Source: Halocaridina rubra
Lineage: Eukaryota; Arthropoda; Malacostraca; Decapoda; Atyidae
Direction of reading: 5' to 3'
NCBI GenBank assembly: GCA_037179515.1
Contig: JAXCGZ010019467.1
Coordinates: forward strand, 27,501-37,500
DNA: 10,000 nt
Both the position numbers and the translations under genes were made by a program. The notes beneath the pieces were generated by a model, which had not been told where the DNA came from, did no database searches, and was given only the letters and a program-made list of their open reading frames with translations. Below, piece by piece: positions 1-8,672 of this stretch. The number at the start of each line of letters is the position of its first letter. Positions within the stretch are counted from its first letter, which is position 1.

Positions 1-1573
1 TTGCTTTATTTCTGACTGCTGTGCATTGCTCTCTTGGCTTAAGACTACTACTCACAAGAACTCCCAAATCCCTTTCACACTGAGAACTCATGATTTCATG
101 GTTATTTAGCTTATAACTAGTATTGTCTTTTATAGTACCCATTTTAACTACTTTACATTTTTCAACATTAAATTCCATTTGCCATTTGTCCGACCATTCA
201 GATAATCTATTTAGATCTTCCTGTAAAGCATGAATGTCTTCTTTTCCATTTATAGTTCTACCTATTTTAGTGTCGTCTGCGAATTTACTTAGGTTACTAC
301 TGATATCCGAATCCAGATCATTTAGATATACGATGAATAATAGAGGACCCAGTACCGAGCCTTGTGGTACCCCGCTTGTAACCGAGCCCCACTCTGATTT
401 CTCTCCATTTATGCAAACCCTCTGTTTTCTGTCTTTTAACCATTGTTTGATCCATCTGAGCACAGCTCCTCCAATACCATGAGCTTCCAGCTTTTTAACT
501 AATCTTTTGTGAGGAACTCTATCAAAAGCTTTGCTAAAATCTAGATATATTGTATCATATTCTTTGCCACAGTCTACTGCCTCGTAAACTTCTGAATAAA
601 AAGACAGTAAGTTTGTAAGGCACGAAAAACCCTTAAGAAACCCGTGTTGTGAAAGTTTTATCAGTCTGTGTAATTCTAGATGTGCCCTTATTTTATTTGC
701 AATTATGGATTCTAGAATCTTACCCACTGTTGACGTTAAACTTACCGGCCTATAATTATTCTTTTTAACACGTTCTCCTTTTTTAAATATTGGTACCACA
801 TCTGCCAATTTCCACTCCATGGGTACCGATCCTAATTTTATTGAATTATTAAATAATGCAGTTAGTGGACAACTAAGCTCTTCCTTGCATTCCTTTAATA
901 TTCTAGCATATATTCCATCAGGTCCCGGAGATTTATGAGCCTTTAATTTATCTATTTCTTTTATTACCTCCTCTCTCGTAATATTTATTGAACTAAGTAT
1001 ATTATCGGGACTGTCTCTGTAAATGGATTCTACTTCCGGAATATTTTCCAAGTTTTCATTTGTAAATACAGATAAGAAATAATCATTTAAACATGTACAC
1101 ATCACTTTATCGTCATCTGTGATATGGCCATTGGCTACTTCAATTGGTCCGACTTTTTCCTTAAATTTTGTTTGATAATGTTGATAAAACCCTTTAGGAT
1201 TTTCTTTAGCTGCTCCTGCTATTCGAACTTCGTATTTTCTTTTCGACTCTCTAACTATCTTTTTAACTTCCCTGTTTAACTGTATATATTGCTGCCTCAC
1301 CTGCACTTCACCTCTTTTTAGTTTCCTGTATATTCCTCTTTTAATACCTATAAGATTCTTTATTCTATTGTTCATCCATTTAGGGTCATTTTTTCTTGAT
1401 CTGCAATGTTTCATGGGAATATAGTCTCTCTGACTATTCTTAAGAGTCATGACAAAATTGCTATATTCCTCATCCAAATTTATATTAACTGACGGGCTGC
1501 TGTTCTTTCCTGTGAGAGAATTTAATGTATTGATCTTATCTTGTGATAATCCTTGGCATGTGGTACCCAAATT
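1..1573 (-). pseudogene. LINE ORF2, C-terminal part: reverse transcriptase (runs off left edge)
   Basis: Immediately after the TGA the same frame stays open for 524 codons to the window edge, with no stop in my translation. It encodes the reverse transcriptase that copies element RNA at the nicked target. Visible motifs are SPGPDGI (about 910-940), NNYRPVSL (about 745-770), motif A LDFSKAFDRVPHKRL (about 505-550), motif B GVPQGSVLGPLL (about 340-380), and motif C FADD at 273-284 with both catalytic aspartates. The thumb region follows (EWSDKWQMEFNVEKCK, CERDLGVL). FADD rather than YADD is common in CR1-group elements. The C-terminal thumb end and 3' UTR lie outside the window, but both are represented by the short copies at 2624-2990 and 5026-5694. 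There is no visible damage here. Confidence 0.95.
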
Positions 1574-2545
1574 TCAGGGTAATCCGCTACCTGCGACCTG
1601 ACCTGCTGGATTAACTACCCACATCTGTACCCCAGAAATCCCTTCCCATACCTCATTAGATAATTTAGTTTTTAAGCCCTCAAAATCTCCTGCTCTAAAG
1701 CTTGGAACAATATTCTTATTTTCCTTTATAGTTTCCTTGAAAATGATGTTAAATCTAATGGAATCATGGTCACTGTTGCCCAATTTTTCACCAACTTCTA
1801 AATTTGTAACCATATTCTCTCTATTACTAAGAACTAAATCTAGTGTATTCACCCCCCGTGTTGCTTCATGTACATGCTGAGAAAGGAAATTGTCTTCTAC
1901 TACTTCCAAAAACTCCTTAGAGCTACTATCACCTGTTATGGTTTCCCAGTTAATATGTCTAAAATTAAAATCCCCTACAATGCAAACTCTATTTGACCTG
2001 CTCACTTTAGAAATTTCATCGTATATAACTTGCGACTCTATATTATCTAGATCAGGTGGTCTGTAGACTACTCCTACAACTAGACTTTCTATATTATTTT
2101 TAATTTCAACCCATAAGGTTTCTGAATTTAGATTTGTCTTAATTCCAGACTTAATGCAGCTTCCGAGTCTATCTTTAATATACATAATTACCCCTCCCCC
2201 TCTTTTATCTGCACTACGATCAGCATTATAAAGTTTATATCCTGTAATTATGTACTCAGCTTTAAGGTGTTTGCTTTCTAATTTAATCCAACTTTCACTA
2301 ATGCATATTATATCCGGTCTCTCACTACATACTATGGCTCTCAGTTCTTCTATCTTGTTACCTAAACTACGGCTATTTGTATAATATACTTTTAAACTTT
2401 CTCTAGCTTCACCCTTCTTGTGGCTATTCTTTTTGTTAATATTTGTTCTATGTAGCAAATGGTTCTTATCCTTAGACTCCCAGTTATTTGACCCACTATT
2501 TACTGAACCCTTACTGACTAATTTCTCTGCACAAGTATTAATCAT
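1574..2545 (-). pseudogene. LINE ORF2, N-terminal part: APE-type endonuclease domain
   Basis: ORF2 starts most plausibly at ATG 2543-2545; the frame is open back to TAA 2618-2620, overlapping the ORF1 tail. The protein is an exonuclease/endonuclease/phosphatase fold enzyme that nicks target DNA to prime reverse transcription. Motifs seen in order are YYTNSRSL, ISESW (catalytic Glu), GGGVIMYI, VGVVYRPP, VGDFNFRHINW (Asp and Asn), TLDLVLSN and GNSDHDSIRF (Ser-Asp-His). All of the usual catalytic residues are present. The frame stops at TGA 1574-1576 (codon 324) in the linker between endonuclease and RT, and the same frame continues into the RT. A TGG to TGA transition is the simplest reading. 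A long Lys/Asn/Ser-rich N-terminal leader (about 50 residues) precedes the domain. Confidence 0.93.
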
Positions 2546-2559
2546 TTCATTATTTGTGT

Positions 2560-2620
2560 CTAACAAAACCCCCCTACCTCTCTGTCTATCATACCAGCCA
2601 ATACCGAGACACCTGAATTA
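2560..2620 (-). pseudogene. Displaced 3' end of LINE ORF1
   Basis: Directly beyond the nested CR1 copy the minus strand resumes with about 20 codons reading NSGVSVLAG..., ending at TAG 2560-2562. If the insert (about 2624-2990 plus one TTC) is removed, the frame joins DGVHS to this tail without a shift. That is the expected place for the end of an SGNH domain. The pre-insertion ORF1 would then be about 328 residues. The stop lies inside the ORF2 open frame, 14 nt before the first ATG of ORF2, so the two ORFs were tightly packed, as in other two-ORF LINEs. Confidence 0.75.
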
Positions 2621-2649
2621 GAACATAAGAACATAAGAACATAAGAATA
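2621..2649 (-). repeat. CR1 3' terminal octamer tandem repeat (TTCTTATG)n
   Basis: The minus strand reads ATTCTTATG followed by two more TTCTTATG units and a final TTC that joins the ORF1 target. Octamer tandem tails in place of poly(A) are a recognised CR1 feature and mark the exact 3' end of this copy. Confidence 0.85.
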
Positions 2650-2990
2650 GAGGACACTGCAACATGCCTACTGGCACACACGAGGCAGCTCCATATTTGA
2701 ATTGTATTTTCAGCATGTCTAACCTATTCTATTCTACTCTACTTATTTATTCTATTTTTCTTTTTATGATTTTTCTAATAAGCACTAACCTATTCATACC
2801 CACCCTACCTCTGTCATATGTCTATCTAATCTACATTTGAAGGTGTCTAAGGTATTGGTATTTACTATCCTACTAGGAAGCTTGTTCCATGAATCAGCTA
2901 CTCTATTACCAAACCAATTTTTACCAATTTCCCTTCTGAACCTAAATTTATCAAGCTTAAATCCATTATTACGAGTTCTGGTTTGATCAT
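2624..2990 (-). mobile_element. 5'-truncated CR1-like LINE copy nested inside ORF1 of the larger CR1
   Basis: On the minus strand it starts at ATGATCAAACC, encodes the last about 60 residues of ORF2 (TRNNGFKLDKFRFRR..., NRVADSWNKLPS, FKCRLDRHM; stop near 2794-2796) and then a 3' UTR of about 150 bp. It ends in three TTCTTATG octamers. The flanking ORF1 sequence reads through when the insert is removed. TTC occurs on both sides (2991-2993 and 2621-2623), a 3-bp target duplication or microhomology with the octamer. Severe 5' truncation is normal for LINE copies made by target-primed reverse transcription. Confidence 0.88.
2794..2988 (-). pseudogene. C-terminal end of LINE ORF2 in the nested copy
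   Basis: About 62 codons match the tail of non-LTR RT proteins: a basic stretch (FRFRREIGKNWFGNRV), then WNKLPS and a final FKCRLDRHM helix before the stop. This tail follows the thumb in the CR1 group. The same stretch appears, with an extra stop and a deletion, in the copy at 5026-5694, so the two copies align and confirm the family. It has no start of its own. The upstream ATGs that seem to open it belong to the ORF1 sequence read in another frame. Confidence 0.85.
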
Positions 2991-3916
2991 GAATGCACTC
3001 CATCCCTTGCATACATATGCTTACGACTAGTGAAGTGATCCCACCCGTCTATAAAACCTATATTATTCTCCCGACAGAAGACTTTCATCCTAGCATTTAC
3101 TACTATAGCTCGAGACCACCACTCTGAACTTTGGCTAAGCCTAGGGAGAATACCACACATCACAGGAACTGCACCCCTTTTCCTAATCTTATCCAGGGCT
3201 TGTCTATACAACCTAATCAGCTCTTCACTTCTACCATACTGCACGTCATTTCCCCCAGCTATCAAACAAACAACATCTTTTTTCTCAATCCAGCTATTTA
3301 TTGACTCACCCACCTTCTTCATACCTGCTCCAGGGAAAAAATATTTTCCTCTAACTCTATGCCTGAGTTTCCTGTCTACATATCTGCATAGTGAATCCCC
3401 TACAATTACCAAAGAACGAGACTTATCCGGAGGATGGGTTACTCCGACCTTGGGAGACTTACCTAGGCTCTTGACCTGAGAGCTTTTCCCACTTCCATTT
3501 TTACGATCGCTAGTACACCTATCTGACTCTATGGTTCCTGAAGAATTGCTGCCGCCACTGTCACATTCATCTCTAAGTGACCTAAATGAATTAGCAACCT
3601 GTAGTCTAAAAGTATCATTTTTCTTAAGAACCATTTTCGTTGAACCCTTATTCACAACTTTCCAGTCGTCTTCATTATTCAATCGACCCTTCCTGGTTAA
3701 CACCTCTACTTTACCTCTCAGATCCCTGTTCTCCTCAGCTAAGGATCTGACCTCCTGCCTGACTGCGGCCAACTCATTTCTTAAATTAAAAATGAGCTTG
3801 CTTGCGTCAGACGAGGACAAATCCCCAGCACAGCCACAAACAGCACCAACAACGACACAACTACCAACACCACTACCACTAACACCACCAGCACAAAGAA
3901 CACCACCACTCTCCAT
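2987..3916 (-). pseudogene. CR1-like LINE ORF1, coiled coil plus SGNH/GDSL esterase domain, interrupted near its C-terminus
   Basis: Read from the ATG at 3914-3916, it gives 309 codons before a stop created by an insertion. Residues 1-32 are rich in Gly, Val and Cys. Residues about 38-75 have Leu/Val heptads and charged residues, as in the coiled coils by which LINE ORF1 proteins self-associate. Residues 100-165 are Ser/Lys rich and probably disordered. Residues 168-308 form an SGNH hydrolase: GDSL with the presumed nucleophile Ser175, the PGAG glycine block near 195-198, GGND at 221-224, and DGVH at 305-308 supplying Asp305 and His308. CR1/L2 ORF1 proteins bind element RNA in cytoplasmic particles; the role of the esterase is unclear. 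The frame is cut immediately after the catalytic His by a nested CR1 copy. An upstream in-frame GTG at 3953-3955 is less likely as the start. Confidence 0.88.
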
Positions 3917-3980
3917 TGTACTAAGTTTGGTCAAGATTAGAGCTACTGGAAGCACGTCCTCACTGGATGAACCCAGGAAC

Positions 3981-4901
<921 letters not shown>

Positions 4902-5018
4902 CTACAATCTGCTTGGGGGTTTATCTTGAGGGATAACTTCGTTGAGGCAGCGCTTCAGGAGAGCTTTATCAATTATGTCAGGGGTCCATTGCCCCCTGGA
5001 TAGATTGAAATTGTCCTT
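4902..5018 (-). pseudogene. C-terminal end of PLE GIY-YIG endonuclease ORF, beyond the CR1 insertion
   Basis: On the minus strand this piece continues the endonuclease frame interrupted at 5702. After one copy of the duplicated TGAAATG it reads KDNFNLSRGQWTPDIID and then KALLKRCLNEVIPQ, ending at TAG 4902-4904. PLE endonucleases typically finish with an asparagine/leucine-rich LS.G.W..D motif after the catalytic Glu helix, and that is what is seen. Excision of the insert restores the frame exactly. Confidence 0.85.
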
Positions 5019-5025
5019 CATTTCA
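5019..5025. repeat. Right-hand target site duplication of the CR1 insertion (CATTTCA on plus strand)
   Basis: The plus strand has CATTTCA here and again at 5695-5701, directly flanking the CR1 copy. Keeping one copy restores the PLE frame (ESALIEM then KDNFNLS). Confidence 0.75.
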
Positions 5026-5053
5026 TAAGAAGAACATAAGAACATAAGAATAG
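5026..5053 (-). repeat. CR1 3' terminal octamer repeat (TTCTTATG)n, second copy
   Basis: The minus strand reads ATTCTTATG, TTCTTATG, a partial TTC and TTCTTA(TG) running into the target TGAAATG. It has the same unit as at 2621-2649 and marks the 3' end of this insertion. Confidence 0.8.
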
Positions 5054-5201
5054 GGGACACTGCAACATGCCTACTGGCATTTTTTATCCTACTAGGAAGC
5101 CTGTTCCTTGCATCAGCTACTCTATTAACAAACCAATTTTTACCAGTCGCCCTCCTGAACCTATATTTATCAAGCTTAAATCCATTGTTACGAGTTCTGG
5201 T

Positions 5202-5694
5202 TTAATCATGAATTTTTAAAACTCTATTAATATCACCCTTGTTAATCCCTTTAAACCATTTATACACCTCAATCATATCCCCCCTAATTCTGCGCCTCTC
5301 TAGAGAGTGTAAATTAAGTTTTCTTAATCTGTCCTCATATGGTAGATTTCTGATATTGTGAATCATCTTGGTCATTCTTCGCTGTACTCTCTCCAAGGAT
5401 TCAATCTCCATCCTATAATAGGGTGACCAGAATTGCACAGAATTATCTAGATGGGGCCTAACTAATGCAAGACAGAGCTGCAAAATAAGTTTTTCCTTCC
5501 TATTGCCAACACTTCTTAAGATAAATCCTAAAATTCTGTTTGCTTTATTTCTGACTGTTGTACATTGCTCTCTTGGCTTAAGATTACTACTCACAAGAAC
5601 TCCCAAATCCCTTTCACACTGAGAACTCATGATTTCATGGTTATATAGCTTATAACTCGCATAGTCTTGTATAGTATCCATTTTAACTATTTTA
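5202..5694 (-). pseudogene. LINE ORF2 fragment: RT thumb and C-terminal region
   Basis: The frame entering at about 5694 reads CERDLGVLVSS, then VRPHLDNSVQFWSPYY, LERVQRRMTKMI and RRIRGDMIEVYKWFKG. These are the standard thumb and C-terminal motifs of CR1-group RT, and they supply the region that the larger element has beyond the window. It ends at TAA 5202-5204, where the sister copy at 2624-2990 has CAA, so a single C to T transition caused the stop. The same frame goes on as TRTRNNGFKLDKYRFRR for about 40 codons before the internal deletion. Apparent coding upstream of 5694 in this frame is PLE DNA read out of frame. Confidence 0.88.
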
Positions 5695-5701
5695 CATTTC
5701 A
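5695..5701. repeat. Left-hand target site duplication of the CR1 insertion
   Basis: This CATTTCA matches 5019-5025. On the minus strand AAATG of this heptamer could equally be CR1 sequence, because the larger CR1 has AAATGTAAA at the same point; up to 5 nt of microhomology is therefore possible at the truncated 5' junction. Confidence 0.65.
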
Positions 5702-6432
5702 ATGAGGGCAGATTCCACAATTTTCCGTTTGAATTGACAAGTACTTTTAAATAGCATAGTGGCACCACTCCAATCAATCCGATGATTATGTTCATTGATG
5801 TGGGTAAAAAGAGCCGAATTTTCTTGATTATATCTTACTGCTCTCTTGTGTTCTAAGACTCTCTGGGATAGAGAGCGGCCTGTTTGTCCGATGTACACTC
5901 TATTGCAATCATTACAGCTTATTTGGTATACTCCTGCATTAACTTCTTTTTTTTTTTTGGCTAACGTTAACTAATTCTTTTCTTAAAGTGATGGGATAGT
6001 TAAAAGTGAATTGGGACTGCTTACCTAAGGTATCATTTATGACGCCTAGCTTTTGGTGAAAAGGAAGGAAGATTTTGTTGAAATAATTCTCTTTAGGGGT
6101 CCTGTGAGGATTGTAAAAAGCCTGTTTAGCTTTCTGCAGAGCTTTGCCTCAGAAAAAGAGAGGATAACAAAGTTGGTCAAGCTGAGAATAAACCGTTTCA
6201 ATTTCATGTTCTAAATAATTAGCGCTGCAGACCCGGAGGGCTCTAAGGAATAAATTCGAAGCTATACCTAATTTTACTATTTCTTCATGATAACTATAAA
6301 AGTGTACATAAGACGCAGAGTGGGTGGATATTCTATAGACTTTAAAGTTGTAACCCAACAGTTTGTACTTATTTATCGTTGCCCATAATGAATCCTCCAA
6401 GACTGTCACACTACTTACGCTATTCCCCTGCT
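5702..6432 (-). pseudogene. PLE ORF: RT thumb, linker and GIY-YIG endonuclease
   Basis: From about 6409 downwards the minus strand reads TVLEDSL, then FKVYRISTHSASYVHFYS, LFLRALRVCS and LDQLCYP, the conserved region after the RT palm of PLEs. A TGA at 6149-6151 interrupts the frame, which continues with KALQKAKQAFYNPH and a linker. A run of 12 A (5947-5958) shifts the frame. Then comes the endonuclease: GVYQISC (GVY at 5926-5934), a CxxC pair, YIGQTGR (YIG at 5887-5895, Arg following), H/N-rich NEHNHRIDW, and the metal-binding Glu in KIVESALI (5713-5715). GIY-YIG nucleases make the nick used for insertion. The catalytic Tyr, Arg and Glu remain, but two breaks and the lost palm make it non-functional. 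Confidence 0.9.
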
Positions 6433-7073
6433 ATGAGAAGCTCATATCGATTCTATGAAAATGCTCTTCTCGCCTTATTTAAGAAAAAGAATCAAAAACT
6501 CTTCCTTCAAGAATGCATAGTGGAACAGGTCTGCCCAAAGATGCTTGGTTTCAGGAGATGGACAAGCAAAAAGGATATCTTTCCCGACTTCATAAGACTG
6601 TTTCTTCAAGACCGGCTATCAATTGCTACCATGGAAGTCAAGTCTGCTAGGAAGAGATTCCAAGTTTGTCCAGATGAAGGTATTTACCAAATTTCTTTCT
6701 CGGTTTGCTTTTGACAGGGCTTCATACATTAGTGGCCTCCACTCCAATTCATTGCAACTAAAATTGGAAATATCCCTAACTGACAATGTTCTTAATTTAA
6801 CCAACCATAGGCTCACAAAAAGCGAATTGGCGGTATTAGGACTAGAATTAAATTTTGCATTAAATCCAGGGAAAAAATTATTTTCGTGATTATATAGTCG
6901 GTTTTGATAAGTATTGTGCTAATAATATTTTTGATAGAAATAGTATGTGCTTAAAGGGGGTTATTCTTAATTTACTTGATAAAGTCGATAGTAAGGGTTC
7001 ACTTCCTGGAAGGTTTCTCTTGGCTATTAAGTCGCTTAAACAAAAAGATGATATTATCATAACAAAATCTGCG
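6433..7073 (+). pseudogene. Inverted N-terminal region of PLE ORF
   Basis: Starting at ATG 6433-6435 the plus strand reads RSSYRFYENALLALFKKK, CIVEQVCPKMLGF and FPDFIRLFLQDRL. It then shifts frame within about 6640-6715 and continues with KFVQMKVFTKFL, VLNLTNHRLTKSELAVLGLELNFALNPGK. A second shift, in the A/T run at 6872-6884, leads to FRDYIVGFDKYCANN and LLAIKSLKQKDDIIITKS. The pattern of an LxxxExxVLxxGLNF block followed by an acidic 'D-I-I-I-T-K' string is the conserved N-terminal part of PLE proteins, and the next expected residues, DKG, are exactly where homology stops (about 7070-7073). The piece faces away from the minus-strand half of the element. Confidence 0.8.
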
Positions 7074-7220
7074 ATTATCTATATATATCTGACACTATCA
7101 ATATATATTAGCTACTAGATTTTATATATTTTTTTCTTACCCTAAGTATGTATAATCGTAATAATATTCTTTATAAATTCAGTGATATTATTGTTTTCAC
7201 TACCACTACCATCATTAATT
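7074..7220. other. AT-rich spacer, nothing recognised
   Basis: AT-rich sequence follows the end of PLE homology, including TATATATAT at 7081-7089 and further TA runs to about 7130. No coding or RNA signal is seen. Confidence 0.5.
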
Positions 7221-7250
7221 TTCTTCTTCACCATCTTCTTCTTCTTCTTA
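7221..7250. repeat. Short imperfect (TTC)n tract
   Basis: TTCTTCTTCACCATCTTC followed by further TTC units leads into the ATT microsatellite. It probably belongs to the same unstable locus. Confidence 0.7.
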
Positions 7251-7257
7251 CTAATAC

Positions 7258-7485
<228 letters not shown>

Positions 7486-8019
7486 CTGCCAGCTGACAAA
7501 GAACAGATTTGTTTACTACGAAGAGACCAGCTCCAACATGATAGTCACCGACTGGAGGAGGGAAATTATTGACTTCGTCATTTTTCCCAGCAATGCTGCA
7601 GATATACCTCCACGAATACACCTTTCTATTGGAAAGTAATGTAGCTCCTGGCTCTGAGTAGCAGCCGTCACCTAGCCCCCATGGAGGTCTGGTATTCTGT
7701 AGTGGAAGAGGTCCCTCTAGTGGTTACCTGGTATCTCAACAAAGTGAAAATATCCCTGTCAGGTTGTGCAATGTACTCTCTGGTCACTGATCAATGACCC
7801 TTGGTGAAGCTCTTAGGGGATCTGTTCCTTTCAGACTTGGTGAACCTAAGGTTATATCTCCTGAAGGAGAAGACTCCAGAATAAGTTCACCATTAAGTAC
7901 CTTACTGGCAAAAGGAATTCTGCCGCAGAGTTCCTTTCCAAGTACCCCGTTTAAGGACACTCGAATTAAAATGGCAACAACTAAGAAAACCACCTATCAG
8001 CGGCCATGACAGTGGCTAC
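7486..8019. other. Unassigned single-copy-looking stretch between the ATT repeat and the gypsy remnant
   Basis: From 7486 to about 7640 both strands are open (plus: RFVYYEETSSNMIVTDWRRE; minus: VGDYHVGAGLFVVNKSVLCQ). I recognise neither. From 7641 to 8019 the base composition is more balanced than in the flanks and short frames exist (for example 7794-8009 plus). This part may be upstream gypsy pol/RNase H linker decayed beyond recognition, since it runs directly into recognisable gypsy sequence. Confidence 0.4.
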
Positions 8020-8082
8020 AGTGGCTGCACTAGGTCAGAAAGACTACATCATCATTGATAAGTAGTTCATTTCAAGCGCAGT

Positions 8083-8410
8083 TGCAGAGGACCCTGTCCA
8101 TCAACTACTCGTAACTCGAGTATTAGCCAGGCGATTTGCCTCCAAAAGGCACAGAAATTAGCGTGTCTATGCCAATTCTACAGAATGAGAGACAGACTAG
8201 CCTTGGCCCAGGACCTATTAGCGTTCACCTATGAGCAAGGCTGTGTATGCCCAATTGCCTTGGAATCTCTCTAACACATTATCACAACTAAATTGCATGC
8301 AGGTCACCAAGGACCTTAGTCAAAGCTCAGGTGAGTCAGACAAGCGGTATATTGGCCTGGCATGGAGGGGATCTTCAGCACCACAGGTTTCTGCGTCTCT
8401 TTCGACATCA
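8083..8410 (+). pseudogene. Gypsy integrase N-terminal zinc-finger region (HHCC), degraded
   Basis: The two zinc-ligand histidines are visible in LHAGHQG (codons 8295-8297 and 8304-8306). The CxxC half is damaged: one Cys remains at 8392-8394, but the second position (8401-8403) reads TTC (Phe). In-frame stops flank the histidines. In intact elements this domain helps integrase bind the LTR ends and form multimers. Position and spacing fit, and the degradation leaves no doubt that it is inactive. Confidence 0.75.
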
Positions 8411-8483
8411 ACACACCCTCCTTTCTGCAAGATGCTCTGATTACCTTCCTTGCCCCCAAATTACCCCCTTCCACTAGACAGTG

Positions 8484-8672
8484 GTAGATCTCCTCCAGCT
8501 GGAGGGACACGTACCTGGTGTATGCAGATAGACTAACAGGTTGGCTGGAGATCGCACATTACTCTATTGCTACCTCCTACTGTAAAATCATCGTCAAATT
8601 ACGAGATGCCCAGATTAATGGCAGAGACAAGGTCGCTGTCAAGTCAGCTTAAGGGATATTTCAATTGAAGTT
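8484..8672 (+). pseudogene. Gypsy integrase catalytic core, internally deleted
   Basis: The core begins at VDLLQLEGH, with the presumed first catalytic Asp at 8487-8489. A frameshift follows near 8510, then YLVYADRLTGW (8512-8544) and LEIAH...CKIIVKLR. The sequence then jumps straight to NGRDKVAVKSA (8617-8649). The intact core would have several dozen residues between these, including the second Asp, and NGRxE would carry the third catalytic residue. Here that Glu position is AAG (Lys, 8629-8631). The integrase has therefore lost two of its three metal ligands. Confidence 0.78.

Larger units (their letters stand above)
1..3980 (-). mobile_element. CR1-like non-LTR retrotransposon (LINE), nearly full length, 3' end outside the window
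   Basis: The minus strand reads, in order, a short leader, ORF1 (coiled coil plus SGNH esterase), ORF2 (APE endonuclease then reverse transcriptase) and continues past position 1. This order and the esterase ORF1 are typical of the CR1/L2 group. Related short copies in the same window end in tandem TTCTTATG octamers rather than poly(A), which also fits CR1. The element has only two clear lesions: a nested copy of its own family inside ORF1 and one TGA in ORF2. The 5' end abuts the (AT)n tract at about 3981, so whether the 5' UTR is complete cannot be judged. It is relatively young by its open frames. Clade assignment is by motif and terminal repeat, not by phylogeny. Confidence 0.9.
5026..5694 (-). 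mobile_element. 5'-truncated CR1-like LINE copy inserted into the PLE endonuclease ORF
   Basis: The minus strand enters the LINE in the RT thumb at KIVKMDTIQ and ends in TTCTTATG octamers. About 160 bp (5540-5699) align with 1-160 of the window at roughly 94% by hand count (about 10 differences), so this is the same family. TGAAATG stands at both ends (5695-5701 and 5019-5025). AAATG of the left copy could also be LINE sequence, so the true duplication is 5-7 bp or partly microhomology. It lacks about 190 bp of the C-terminal/3' UTR region present in the copy at 2624-2990. Confidence 0.9.

Noticed and set aside
5700..5795. Start of a chimeric minus-strand frame fused to the CR1 thumb
   Set aside because: It is PLE DNA read in the wrong frame; the PLE endonuclease frame covers the same bases with clear GIY-YIG motifs.
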